Translations under genes and position numbers: made by a program
Notes under the pieces: generated by a model
The model's database searches: none
What the model was told of the DNA's origin: nothing
The model's input: only the letters and a program-made list of their open reading frames with translations
DNA from: Gordonia sp. ABSL11-1
GTDB taxonomy: Bacteria; Actinomycetota; Actinomycetes; Mycobacteriales; Mycobacteriaceae
Direction: 5' to 3'
DNA: 64,000 bases
Assembly (NCBI RefSeq): GCF_030315685.1
Contig: NZ_JASXSI010000003.1
Coordinates: 62,001 to 126,000, forward strand
Part shown: one piece after another, positions 9,648-19,687 of the stretch
Position numbering within the stretch: the first letter of the stretch is position 1
Layout of the letters: each line of letters starts with the position of its first letter

Positions 9648-10741
9648 GCACTGAGCCGAACAGCGACGTGTCGAACAGCGGTGCCGCCCGGGACGACGCG
9701 CGGGAGGACACCGAGTCCATCGAGTTGTTCGGTCTTCGCTCACGACCGGTGACCGGGGCCCTGCTCACCTACGGCGTGGTCTACGTCGTCGTCACTGTCG
9801 GATCGAGCACGTCCATCCACTCGATCGTTCGCTGGGCCGGGCTCGTCGTCACATTCCTGCTGTTGGCGGGAGTGCTCACCGGGCTGGTCCGGATCGTCGG
9901 CGATCCGTTGCCGATGCGTGCCGCCGTCGGGGCCGTCGTCCTCATGATCGCGGGCACAGCCATCGCCTGGTGGTCGATACCGCCCAGTCCCGACGACCGC
10001 CTGCAGTGTCTGCCCGCGGCGATCTCCGGGATCGTGGTGGTGGTGCTGGTCGCGGTCCGCGGGCGTCTGGTGTGGGCGTGGGTCGGCACGTTCGCGATGT
10101 CGTTGTCGGCCGGGGTATGGGGCGCCTACCGCGGCATCGGATTCGTCACCGGCCTGAGCTACACATCGTGGGTCTATCCGGTGATGCTGTTCGCGACGCT
10201 CACCGCGATGATCCTGCGCCCGATGGCCGACAGCATCCGGCTCCTGCGCGCACAGGAACTGCGATACGCCGCGACCGGCGCGGCCGCCGCCGCGTCCGCC
10301 GCAGAACGAGACCGGCAGCTCGCCCGGCTCGACAGTCGCGCCCGGCCGTTGCTCGAGCAGGTCGCCGCGACGCACTGGTTCACCGCCGGGGAGGTCTCCG
10401 CCGCGAGACTGGTCGAGGCACAACTGCGTGACGGCATCCGTGCATCCGCGTGGCAGTCACCGCGGGTCCGAGACGCCGTCTGGCAGGCCCGGGAACGAGG
10501 GGTGAGCGTTCTGCTCCTCGACGACGGCGGCAGCGTCGATGACGGTGTGCAGCGACGCCTCGACGACGTCCTGATCGATGAACTCGCGGCCGTGGCCGAC
10601 GGACGGGTCACCGCGCGGGTGATGCCGCCGGGGCGACCGACACTCGCGACGATCGTCGTCAACGCCGGCGACGCCACCCGCCGCTACGACTGCACTGCGA
10701 TCGGTGACGTCGTCGGCGACCGGGTGTCAGTCGAGCGCTGA
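9644..10741 (+). CDS. Unrecognised membrane protein, kinase partner copy 2
   Basis: A 365-residue paralogue of the protein at 7222-8325, with the same plan: an acidic N-terminus (DDAREDTESIELFGL), about six membrane segments, an Ala-rich helix (AAAAASAAERDRQLARLDSRARPLLEQ), then EAQLRDGIRASAW, ARERGVSVLLLDDGG and RPTLATIVVNAG. The identical blocks in both copies mark the probable functional core of the soluble domain. The start overlaps the kinase stop (ATGA). Its 3' end overlaps the convergent acetyltransferase gene by 15 bases. The function is unknown; strict pairing with a kinase suggests a role in the same signalling complex. Confidence 0.8.
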   Translation: MSTEPNSDVSNSGAARDDAREDTESIELFGLRSRPVTGALLTYGVVYVVVTVGSSTSIHSIVRWAGLVVTFLLLAGVLTGLVRIVGDPLPMRAAVGAVVLMIAGTAIAWWSIPPSPDDRLQCLPAAISGIVVVVLVAVRGRLVWAWVGTFAMSLSAGVWGAYRGIGFVTGLSYTSWVYPVMLFATLTAMILRPMADSIRLLRAQELRYAATGAAAAASAAERDRQLARLDSRARPLLEQVAATHWFTAGEVSAARLVEAQLRDGIRASAWQSPRVRDAVWQARERGVSVLLLDDGGSVDDGVQRRLDDVLIDELAAVADGRVTARVMPPGRPTLATIVVNAGDATRRYDCTAIGDVVGDRVSVER

Positions 10742-11098
10742 CTGCAGCCAGGTGAGGACCTCGGGCGTGACGGGATGGGTGGCGTCCGCATAGTCGGGGT
10801 GCTTCTTGAGGAACGCGGCCACCATCGGGCAGACGCCGACGATGACCCGGCCGCGAGCGCGGGTGTCGTCGAGCGCCTCGGTGATCAGGGAGGTCCCGAG
10901 ACCGCGGCCCCCGAATTCCTCGCCGACCTCGGTGTGGAAGAACACACGCTCCGCGACGCCCTTCGCGTCACGATCGCGGTACGCGGTGAATCCGGCGGTC
11001 GCCGGGGTGCCGCCGGCGTCGGAGACGGTGATCTCGTAGCGCTGTTCGGCGGGATCGTCCGTGACGGAGGCCTGCGCTCCGGTCCTGTCGGTGGCCAT
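10727..11098 (-). CDS. GNAT-family N-acetyltransferase, small (YjdJ-like)
   Basis: A 123-residue single-domain protein of the short GNAT subfamily (COG2388-like). It has AGFTAYRD early, then FFHTEVGEEFGGRGLGTSLI, which carries the acetyl-CoA pyrophosphate-binding Q/GxxGxG/A type loop, and VGVCPMVAAFLKKHPDY, the typical final motif of this group. The substrate is unknown. It is cytoplasmic, is transcribed against the kinase genes and overlaps the last of them by 15 bases at the 3' end. The ATG at 11098 is supported by a -10 hexamer exactly seven bases upstream. Confidence 0.9.
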   Translation of the reverse strand: MATDRTGAQASVTDDPAEQRYEITVSDAGGTPATAGFTAYRDRDAKGVAERVFFHTEVGEEFGGRGLGTSLITEALDDTRARGRVIVGVCPMVAAFLKKHPDYADATHPVTPEVLTWLQSALD

Positions 11099-11111
11099 GG
11101 TTTCGAGCCTA
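11099..11111 (-). promoter_or_regulatory. Leaderless-type -10 promoter of the GNAT gene
   Basis: On the minus strand the sequence is TAGGCT-CGAAACC-ATG. TAGGCT fits the actinobacterial -10 consensus TANNNT, and the seven-base gap places transcription start at or next to the A of the start codon, the known arrangement of leaderless mRNAs in mycobacteria. No ribosome site precedes the ATG. Confidence 0.5.
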
Positions 11112-11246
11112 CGACGCCGCGATGTCTGCGCAGGTCAGCGGATCGTTGCGAGGATTCATGGCGAGTCAGGGTGATCTCGACAGCAACCCCACAGCTTTCG
11201 CCCTTACAGTTGCGGTTGTACCGATGCACCGGAGTTTCCGATTACC

Positions 11247-11284
11247 GTCCGACGGAAGGTATTCGCTACGGTTCTTCGTCGGAC
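11247..11284. repeat. Inverted repeat spanning a candidate -10 element
   Basis: Perfect 8-bp arms GTCCGACG (11247-11254) and CGTCGGAC (11277-11284) face each other; three more pairs (AAG/CTT) follow after a one-base bulge. The intervening DNA contains TACGGT (11267-11272), a TANNNT hexamer. This could be an operator straddling the NRPS promoter or an RNA hairpin, depending on the true transcription start. Confidence 0.45.
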
Positions 11285-11343
11285 AAGGGCGTGGACGTGT
11301 AACGCACGGATCACGCCAGACGACATACCAGTGATCCGGATTT

Positions 11344-11362
11344 GTTAGTTCGAGATACTAAC
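11344..11362. promoter_or_regulatory. Dyad resembling a repressor operator
   Basis: GTTAGT (11344-11349) and ACTAAC (11357-11362) form a perfect 6-bp inverted repeat with a 7-base spacer in an AT-richer patch of otherwise GC-rich DNA. The size is typical of TetR- or MarR-type operators. It lies 181 bases before the NRPS start. Confidence 0.4.
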
Positions 11363-11400
11363 GATTCGGTTCAGTGGTTCCAACGGGTCGGGGGACCGTT

Positions 11401-11432
11401 GTCGCCGACAGTCGTGACGGCTGTGCGGCGAC
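11401..11432 (+). promoter_or_regulatory. Hairpin in the NRPS 5' leader
   Basis: GTCGCCGACAG (11401-11411) pairs with CTGTGCGGCGAC (11421-11432): 11 pairs with one bulged G, and a 9-base loop. It sits 110 bases upstream of the chosen ATG, so it would be in the leader RNA if transcription starts upstream. It could attenuate or stabilise the very long NRPS message. No T tract follows. Confidence 0.35.
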
Positions 11433-11542
11433 GGCGGGTGTGAACGTACGAGACGGTGGAGAGACACCGGTACGTGCAAGGCCCGAGACCTGGGTCCCAC
11501 GCCGGTAACCCTCTTCACCTCGCCCGAACGAGAGCGAGTGGA

Positions 11543-14500
11543 ATGGACCCGACCGACAGCGCGATCACTCGCGTCGCCGCGGTCCCGGGGAACCAGCCAC
11601 TGGACCTGACCGCCGCGCAGCGCGGGATGTGGTTCGCCGAGAACCTCTCGACCGACTACTCGGTCATCATCGCTCACTACCTCGACATCCAGGACGACGA
11701 TCGTCCGCTCGACATCGACCTGTTGAGTCGCGTCGTCCGTGCGGTCGGCTGGGATCTGCAGTCGCCGTTCACCCGGATCGTCGAGATCGACGGGGTGCCG
11801 GCCCAGGTCGTCGACGCCGAGACCGGTTTCGGGCTCGACATCGTCGACCTCCGCGACCGCGATGACCCGATGCGGGACGCCCAGGCCTGGATGGCCGCAG
11901 ACCACCAGCGCACCATCGATGTGCTCTCCGACCGCCTCGCGGTCACCAGCCTCTTGCGCGTCGCCGACGACCGCGCCCTCTGGTACCTGCGGGGCCACCA
12001 CATCGCCGTCGACGGCTATGCCGCGCTCACCTGTATCCAACAGGTCCTCGAGCGCTACAACGCTGCGCTGGCAGGACGTCAGCATTCCGATCCGCGACGT
12101 GCCGACCTGGCCGAGCTCGTCGCCGACGACACCGCGTACGCCGACAGCCGGCGCCGCACCGCCGACCGTGAGCACTGGTCGGCCCGGGTCGCGGATCTGC
12201 CCGAGCGGGTCAGCCTTGCCGGGACGTCGACGATCGCCCCGCTGCGACCGGTCAACCTCCTCGCCCGGACCACGCTCGACCCGGTCACCCACAAGAGCCT
12301 CGATCACTACGCCGACGACTGCGGGAGCTCCGCGGCGGTCGTGTTGACCGCCGCCTTCTCCGCCTATCTCGCCCGGATGACCGGCGCCGACGATGTCGTC
12401 CTCAGCCTCCCGGTGACCGGCCGTGCGACCGCCCGCATCAAACGTGCCGGGGGCATGGTGTCGAACATGCTGCCGATCGTCGGTCGCGACATCACCCATA
12501 CCTCGATGACCGGCCTCGTCGATCAGCTGCGCGTGGAGATGACGGGTGCGCTGCGCCATCAGCGTTATCGATTCGAGGACATCCGCGTCGACGCCGGGAT
12601 GGCGAGCTCGACGACCGCCTCGTTCGGCCCCATCGTGAACATGATGTTCTTCGACAAGCCCATCGAGTTGTCGGGTGCGCGGGTCGATTACCAGATCCTG
12701 TCCTCGGGGATCCTCGAGGACCTGCGGATCAATCTGTATCAGGCCGGTCCGGGCGAACGCCTCGTCATCGATCTGCACGGCAATCCCGGGCTGTACACCC
12801 AGTCCGAACTCGACCTCCACCTTCGTCGTTTCCTCGCCGTCACCGAGCGTCTCCTGGCCGAGCCCGCCGTCCCGATCGCCGACATCGACCTCCTGCTGGA
12901 CGGTGAGATGGAGGCGTTGCGTGATGCCGGCACCGGTGCGCGGCGCGCACCGCCTGACGACGACGCTCGACTGCTCGACGGATTCATCCGGCAGGTCCGT
13001 GATCGTCCGGATGCGGTGGCGGTCGAATTCGACGGCGGCACATGGACCTACGCCGACATCGACGCCCTGCGTCGAGAACTCGCCGCGGCCCTGTCGGCGG
13101 ACGGCGTGGTCGTCGGGGATCGGGTTGTGGTCTCACTGCCACGAGGCGTCGCCCAGGTCTGCGCGGTCTACGCGATCCTCACCAGCGGTGCCGCATACGT
13201 TCCTGTCGATCCCCAGCAGCCGCCGCGTCGCCGTGCCCTCATCGCCGATGCCGTGTCCGCGGAGGTCGTCGTCGACGAGGCCTACCTGACTCGCGCCCGC
13301 TTCGATGCCGGCAACCCGACCACACCCGCGTCGCCGGCGCCGGCGCGCGTGGCCGGCGGCGACGAGATCGCCTACGTGATCTTCACGTCGGGATCGACCG
13401 GAGTACCCAAGGGTGTCGAGGTCGGTCACCGCGCGATCCTGAACCGCTTGGCGTGGATGCAGGACGAGCATCGCATCGACACCGACGACGTGGTGCTCTA
13501 CAAGACACCCATCACCTTCGACGTCTCCGTCTGGGAACTGTTCTGGCCGTTGATGACCGGTGCGCGGATCGTGATCGCGCGCCCGGACGGGCATCGCGAC
13601 CCGGACCATCTCGCCGACCTGATCTCGACCCGGGGCGTGACCACACTGCATTTCGTGCCGTCGATGCTCGACACCTACATCGACGTGATCTCACGCCGCC
13701 CGGCGGCCTCGCCGGATGCCTGCGGTGCGGGATCGGTCTTCGGCGCGGCCGTACGGCAGGTCTTCACCTCGGGGGAGGCGCTGCATCGTGGTCTGGCCGA
13801 CAAGGTCGCCGACGCCGCCGACGTCGAGCTGATCAACCTCTACGGCCCCACCGAGGCGGCGGTCGACGTCACCGGACATCGCGTCGTCGGTGGCGACGGA
13901 CCGGTGCCGATCGGCCGGCCGATGCCGAACACCGATGTGCGAGTGCTCGACCGGCGTCTGCGTCAGGTGCCGGCCGGAGTCGCGGGGGAACTGTATCTCG
14001 CCGGCAGCCAGTTGGCCCGAGGCTACATCGGACGCCCCGACCTCACCGCCGACCGCTTCATGGCTGACCTCGCCGGAGTTCCGGGCGCGCGGATGTACCG
14101 TACCGGAGATCTCGTCCGCTGGAACGAGCAGTTGGAGCTGGAATACCTGGGGCGCACCGACTTCCAGGTGAAGATCCGCGGGCAGCGAGTGGAACTCGGT
14201 GAGATCGAGGCGGTGCTGATCGGCCTGCATGGGGTCGACGCGGCCGTCGTGGTCGCGCGGACGGACGAGGCGGGCAACGCACCGAAACTCGTCGCCTATC
14301 TGCGGACCGGCACAACCGATGTCACCGACCGTGATGTGCGGGCTCATTGCCGACGGCACCTGCCCGCCCACATGATCCCGTCCTCGGTCGTCGTTCTCGA
14401 CGACTTCCCGGTCACCGCTTCCGGAAAGCTCGACCGTGCGGCACTGCCCGCCCCTGACCCGGGTGCCGGCACGACCTTCGCCGAACCCACGTCGCCGATC

Positions 14501-17500
14501 GAGATCACCCTCGCCCGGCTCGTCGCCGATCTGATCGGGGCCGATCGGGTCGGTCTGCGCGACAACCTCTTCGCGATCGGCGCCGACTCGCTCACCGCTG
14601 CCCGCCTGGTCGCCCGCGCACGCGCCGACCACGGGTTGTCGCTGCGGCTGGCCGATGTCTTCGACAGTGCCGATCTGGCCGAGATGGCCGGGCGCGCAAC
14701 ACCGGTCGCCGATGTTCGGGATGCCCGGCCGACCCCGGTGGCCGATCGCGGCGACGTGATCCCGCTGTCGCATGCACAGACGCGGTTGTGGTTCGTGAAC
14801 CGGATGGATCCCGAGGCGCCGACCTACAACATGCCAGGCGCCATCCGGCTCGGCCCCGACGTCGATCTGGATTCGCTCCGGCTGGCCGTGCTCGACGTGA
14901 TCACCCGTCACGAGTCGTTGCGCACCCGCTATCCGTCGGTGGCCGGGGAGCCGGTGCAACAGATCGTCGACGCCGATGAGCTCCGGCATCTGGCGCAGGT
15001 GCCGGTGACCCACGTCGGCCCCGCGCCGATCGAGCAGGCCATCGCCGATGAGGCCGCACGCGGATTCGACCTCGTCGACGAGATCGGGTTCCGGTGGTCA
15101 CTGCTCACCGACGGCGCCGATACCGTGGCACTCCTCGTCCTGCACCACATCGCCGCCGATGGCTTCTCGTTGCAGCCGCTGATCCGAGATCTGTTGCAGT
15201 CCTATGAAGCCCGATCGGCAGGTCGGGAACCTGCGTTCGCCCCGCTGCCGATCCAGTACGCCGACTTCGCACTGTGGCAGCATCGGGTGCTCGGCTCGGC
15301 CGACGATCCGTCCGAGGTCCAGGTCCGCGAACTCGACCACTGGCGTCGCGCTCTCGACGGGATGCCCGATCTGCTCGCGCTGCCGACCGATCGTCCGCGC
15401 CCCGAGGTCGCCTCCGGGCGCGGTGGATTCGTCGACGTCACCGTCGGCGCCGACCTCGCCCGCGCCGTCCGTGATCTCGCGCAGCGCACGTCGGTCACCC
15501 CGTTCACCGTCTTCCACGCCGCGCTCGCAGCCGTGCTCGGCCGACTCGCCGACACCGACGACGTCCCGATCGGTGCCGCTGTCGCAGGCCGCGACGACGA
15601 CATCACCGCCGACCTCGTCGGCATGTTCGTCAACACGGTCGTCCTACGGACACCGGTCGCCGACGACGCGAGCGTGACCGAGGTCCTGACGGCCGCGCAC
15701 CAGACGCGGGCGCAGGCCATGGACCATGCGAACATCCCGTTCGAGCGGGTGGTGGATGCTGTTGCACCACAGCGCTCGTCGGCCTACGCGCCGCTCTTCC
15801 AGGTCGGTCTGACGATGCAGGCCGATCGCACCGACGAACTCAGCCAGCGGCACGAGTCACTCGGCATGCTCGACGCCCGCGTGCCCGCCGCGAAGTACGA
15901 CCTGTCGTTCACCATCACCGACCGGGCGGTGGGTTCGTCGGACGAGCACTACGACATCGAGATCTCCTACGCCACCGACCTGTTCGACGAATCGACCGCG
16001 CAGGCCATCGGCGGTTACCTGCTGACGATGCTCGACGGGATGGTGTCCGACCCGGCGAAGCCGATCGCCCGTATCGATCTGCTGTCCGGCGAGACGATCA
16101 CCGCGCTGACCGCGCCTCCGGGCCCGGTCGCCGACGCGGCGACGCTGCGCGACCTGTGCATCTCGGGTGCGGATCGGGCGGATCTGGATTCGCCGGCCCT
16201 CGTCGCCGACGGAGCGGCGGTCACCTGGGCGATGTTCGAGGCACGCACCAATCAGCTGGCTCGGGAGCTGATCTCGCGAGGAATCGGTGGCGGATCGATC
16301 GTCGCGATCAGCATCGGCCGGTCGGTGCAGTCGGTGTGCGCCGCCGTCGCCGTGGCCAAGTCCGGGGCGGCGTTCGTCATGATCGATCCCGGCCAGCCGG
16401 CGGCGCGCCGCGCCCGGATGCTCGCCGATGCCGGACCGTCGCTGGGGCTCACCGTCTCCGACGAGGTCGCCCCCGCGCCGTCGGGGATCGACTGGCTGGT
16501 GGTCGACGACGAGACCGTCGAGTTGCGGATCGCCGGTCACAGCGGATCCCGGGTCGCCGACGCCGAGCTCACCGTGGCGCCGCGGCTCGACGACCTCGCC
16601 TACCTCGTGCACACCTCCGGTTCCACCGGACGGCCCAAGGCCGCCGCGGTCACCCATCGCGGTCTCGCGACGATGGTCGCCAATCAGCAGCAGATGCTCG
16701 GGCTGACACCGGGCAGTCGCGTGCTGCACGTGGCCTCGCCCAGCTTCGACGCCTCGATCTTCGAGACGACGATGGCGTTGTGCACCGGTGGGCGACTGGT
16801 GATCAGCCCGCCGGATGTCTACGGCGGGGCCGAGCTGGACGATCTCGTCGCCGACGCCGGGGTGACCCACGCGGTGATGACACCGTCGGCCCTGGCCACG
16901 CTCGAACCCGCGTCCGTCCCCGAGTTGTCGACGGTGATCAGCGTGGGCGAGCCGTGTCCGCCGGAGTTGTTGCGGCGCTGGACGACCGCCCGACGGAGAT
17001 TCTTCAACCTCTACGGCCCCACCGAGGCGACCATCTGGGCGACCGCCGCCGGACCGCTGCGCGTCGACGACACGGTGACGATCGGCCGGGCCGTGCCCGG
17101 CGTGGGCGCACTCGTCCTCGACCGGGGTCTGCGTCCCGTCCCCGACGGCATGCCCGGCGAGCTCTACCTCACCGGCGTCCAGCTGGGACGCGGCTACCAC
17201 GGTCGGGCCGACCTGACCGCCACCCGGTTCGTCGCCGACCCGTTCACATCGGGCGGACGGATGTACCGCACCGGCGACCGGGTCGTGCGGGCCGCGGACG
17301 GCTCGCTCATCTACAACGGACGCACCGATTTCCAGCTGAAGATCCGCGGACAGCGGATCGAGCCCGGCGAGGTGGACGCCGCACTCATGGAACATCCGGG
17401 CGTCGGCGCCGCCGTGAGCGTCGGCACCGATACGCCATCCGGCGACACCGTGCTGGTGTCCTACGTGACGGTCACCGACGATCCCGCGCCGACATCGGAC

Positions 17501-19683
17501 GAACTCGTCGCGCATGTCGCCGCGCGGCTCCCGCGCCACATGGTGCCGCACACCGTGGCGGTCGTCGACTCCTTCGACGTCACCTCTGTCGGCAAGATCG
17601 ACCGGACGGCGCTGCCCGCGGTCGACCTCACCGCCACCCGCGAGTTCGTCGCACCGCGGACCGAGATGGAGAGCGTGGTCGCCGACGTCTTCACACAGGT
17701 CCTCGACGTGGACCGGGTCAGCGTGCACGACGCGTTCTTCGATCTCGGCGGCAACTCGCTGTCCGCGACGAAGGCGGCCTCGCGCCTCGGGGCCGTGCTC
17801 GATCGGCGGGTACCTGTGAAGGACCTGTTCGAGCAGCCGACCGTCGCCGCATTCGCCGCGCACATCACGTCGACCATGACGGGCCGCGCGACGCCGCCGC
17901 TGACCGCCCGCAGCCGTGCGGAGCTGGTCCGGGTGTCCGGAGTGCAGCGGGGCATGTGGCTGCTCAATCGTGCCGACCCGGACTCGGCCAACTACAACGT
18001 CGCGCTGGCACTGCGGATGTCGGGGCACCTCGACGTCGAGGCCCTGCGGTCGGCGATCACCGACATCGTCGATCGCCACGAGGCGCTGCGTACCCGATAC
18101 CCGATGATCGACGGCGCGCCGACCCAGGTGATCCTCCCCATCGAGGAGGTCGTCGGGCATCTCGACCTCGAGATCGTCGATGTGACCGGAGAACTCGGAG
18201 ACGCCATCGCGGACGTCACGGGTGTCGGATTCGACGTCGTGGCCTCACCACCGATCCGGTTCGCGTTGCTGCGGGTGGCCGCAGACGATCACGTCCTGGT
18301 CTTCGTCGTCCATCATCTCAGTGCCGACGGCGCGTCGATGGCACCGCTCGCGCGAGATCTGATGGCGGCGTTCTCCGCCCGGCGCGGAGGAGCGTCACCA
18401 TCGTGGGAGCCGCTGCCCGTGCAGTACGCCGATTACGCGCTGTGGCAGCACGACCGGCTCTCCGAACCCGCCGGCGATGCCGGCGGCCATACGGGCACCG
18501 AGGAGGACCGGCAGCTGCGTTACTGGGCCGATCGACTGGCCGGTGCGCCCGCACAGGCCGATCTGCCATCCGACCGCCCGCGTCCGCTGACACCCACCTT
18601 CGGCGGCGCCGCCGTCGGGTTCGAGCTGCCTGCCGATCTGGTGTCGTCGCTGGAAACGCTGGCCCGTCAACACAATACGACGCTCTTCATGGTCACCCAC
18701 GCGGCATTCGCGGTGGTGCTGGCCCGGATCACGGGCAAGGACGACCTGGTCATCGGCACGCCCTACGCCGGACGCGTCGACGCCGCACTCGATCACGTCG
18801 TCGGGATGTTCGTCAACACTCTCGCTCTGCGTACGCAGGTCCCGGTCGCCGACCGCTTCTCCGACGTCCTGGAACGGGTTCGCACCGAGGACCTGATGGA
18901 CATGGCGCACGCCGACGTCGCCTTCGACCAGATCGTGGCGCGGGTGCTCCCGGCCGCGCCGACGTCGTACAACCCGCTGTTCCAGGTCATGTTCGCCTTC
19001 CAGAACATCGAGTTCCCCACGGTCGAACTCGACGGTCTGCAGATCGCCCCGGAGGACGAGAACCTGGCGGCGGCCAAGGTCGACCTGCAGTTGACGTTGT
19101 TCCCCGACGACCCCGCCGGAGACCGGGGCGACGGCCGGATGCGCGGTGAGTTCCTCTACGCCACCGACCTGTTCGACGAGACCACGGTCGACCGAATCGC
19201 ACAGTGGTACGTGCGGGTCCTGACCGCGGTCGCCGCCGATGCCATGTCGATCGTCGGCGACATCGCGCTCGACGACCCCGAGCAGGCGACGTCGACACCC
19301 GCCGATCGTGCTGCGGACGGCATGACCGCGGCGGCCCTGCCGGATCTCGTCGCGCAGGCCGCAGTCGTCGACCCCGCATCGACAGCCGTCGACCGCGACA
19401 CCTTCGTCCTGGCGTTCGGTGACCTCGACGCCATGCGGGTGGCGATGTCCGGCGCACTTCCCGACGGAGACCCGAACGCCGCCCTCACCATGGCCCTCAT
19501 GTCCGGCATCCCCGATCTCACCGCAGCCGGAGCCGACGCGCTCGAGGACGTCGTCCGACAGCTGCGAATCCGCGCGATCGAGACGATCGCCGGCGCCGAG
19601 GCGATCAGATGCGGAACCGGCGGAAGCGCCGGTCGAGCCGGGCCGGACGAGTCACTGTCGCCGACGGAAGGTGCCGATCGCGC

Positions 19684-19687
<4 letters not shown>
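11543..19687 (+). CDS. NRPS 1: C-A(Ser)-PCP-C-A-PCP-C
   Basis: A 2714-residue non-ribosomal peptide synthetase that starts the assembly line. Domain order: C1 (about 20-445, HHIAVDG at 152-158), A1 (about 475-970, TSGSTG at 615), PCP1 (Ser1016), C2 (HHIAADG at 1201), A2 (TSGSTG at 1691), PCP2 (Ser2072), C3 (HHLSADG at 2257), and a 117-residue tail from about 2598 that looks like the beginning of an A domain. C1-A1 resembles EntF of enterobactin synthetase in sequence detail, including AHYLDIQ and [18 protein letters not shown] 11543 was chosen because it puts the C domain near the N-terminus, as in EntF, and follows a purine-rich AGAGCGAGTGGA; an in-frame GTG at 11456 would add 29 unlike residues. 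The TGA overlaps the GTG of the next gene, so the two are made together. Cytoplasmic; the PCPs need a phosphopantetheinyl transferase encoded elsewhere. Confidence 0.96.
11600..14700 (+). other. NRPS module 1: EntF-like C, A for serine, PCP
   Basis: The first C domain has the active HHxxxDG motif and no upstream PCP in cis, so its donor must come from outside (an aryl- or acyl-carrier protein, or acyl-CoA). By-eye alignment with GrsA gives the A-domain code DVWHFSLVDK, identical to the serine code of EntF (Asp660, Val661, Trp664, His703 anchor it). The PCP motif is IGADSLTA with Ser1016. Inference: the product starts with an N-capped serine. Confidence 0.85.
14755..17875 (+). other. NRPS module 2: C-A-PCP, substrate unassigned
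   Basis: C2 has HHIAADG and the upstream [10 protein letters not shown] typical of LCL condensation domains. The A-domain code read by eye is DAFVIVLIWK, from SFDASIFE (Asp1736), THAVMTP, VISVGE and [13 protein letters not shown]. It matches no code I know but resembles those of modules 6 and 10. The A domain has the compact [17 protein letters not shown] core. PCP2 is intact (LGGNSLSA). Confidence 0.8.
17920..19300 (+). other. C domain of split module 3 (on NRPS 1)
   Basis: A complete C domain with HHLSADG (His2257) and the usual later motifs ([19 protein letters not shown]). Its cognate A and PCP are on the next protein, so module 3 is divided between two polypeptides. The upstream module lacks an E domain, so it should join two L-configured residues. 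Confidence 0.85.
19334..19687 (+). other. C-terminal tail of NRPS 1, A-domain-like fragment
   Basis: About 117 residues follow C3. They start [19 protein letters not shown] and look like the first 60 residues of an A domain, then end in acidic and helical sequence ([19 protein letters not shown]) and a G/A/E-rich tip. No A3-A10 motifs follow. A segment of similar plan opens the next protein, so the pair may act as docking parts or be relics of an A domain broken at the gene split. Confidence 0.6.

Larger units (their letters stand above)
11112..11542. promoter_or_regulatory. Intergenic control region upstream of the NRPS genes
   Basis: These 431 bases separate the divergent GNAT and NRPS genes and show no convincing gene; a 70-codon frame at 11122-11334 has no homology I recognise. 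The stretch must hold the promoter of the 52-kb NRPS transcript. Candidate -10 hexamers are TACAGT (11205-11210) and TACGGT (11267-11272), the latter lying inside an inverted repeat. Two dyads and a leader hairpin are listed separately. I found no good match to the 19-bp iron box. Confidence 0.45.

Noticed and set aside
11122-11334. 70-codon open frame in the NRPS upstream region
   Set aside because: No ribosome site, no recognisable motif, and it overlaps the probable regulatory dyads.
11344-11362. Iron box (IdeR/DmdR operator) upstream of the NRPS
   Set aside because: Only about 8 of 19 positions match the TTAGGTTAGGCTAACCTAA consensus, and the dyad spacing differs.
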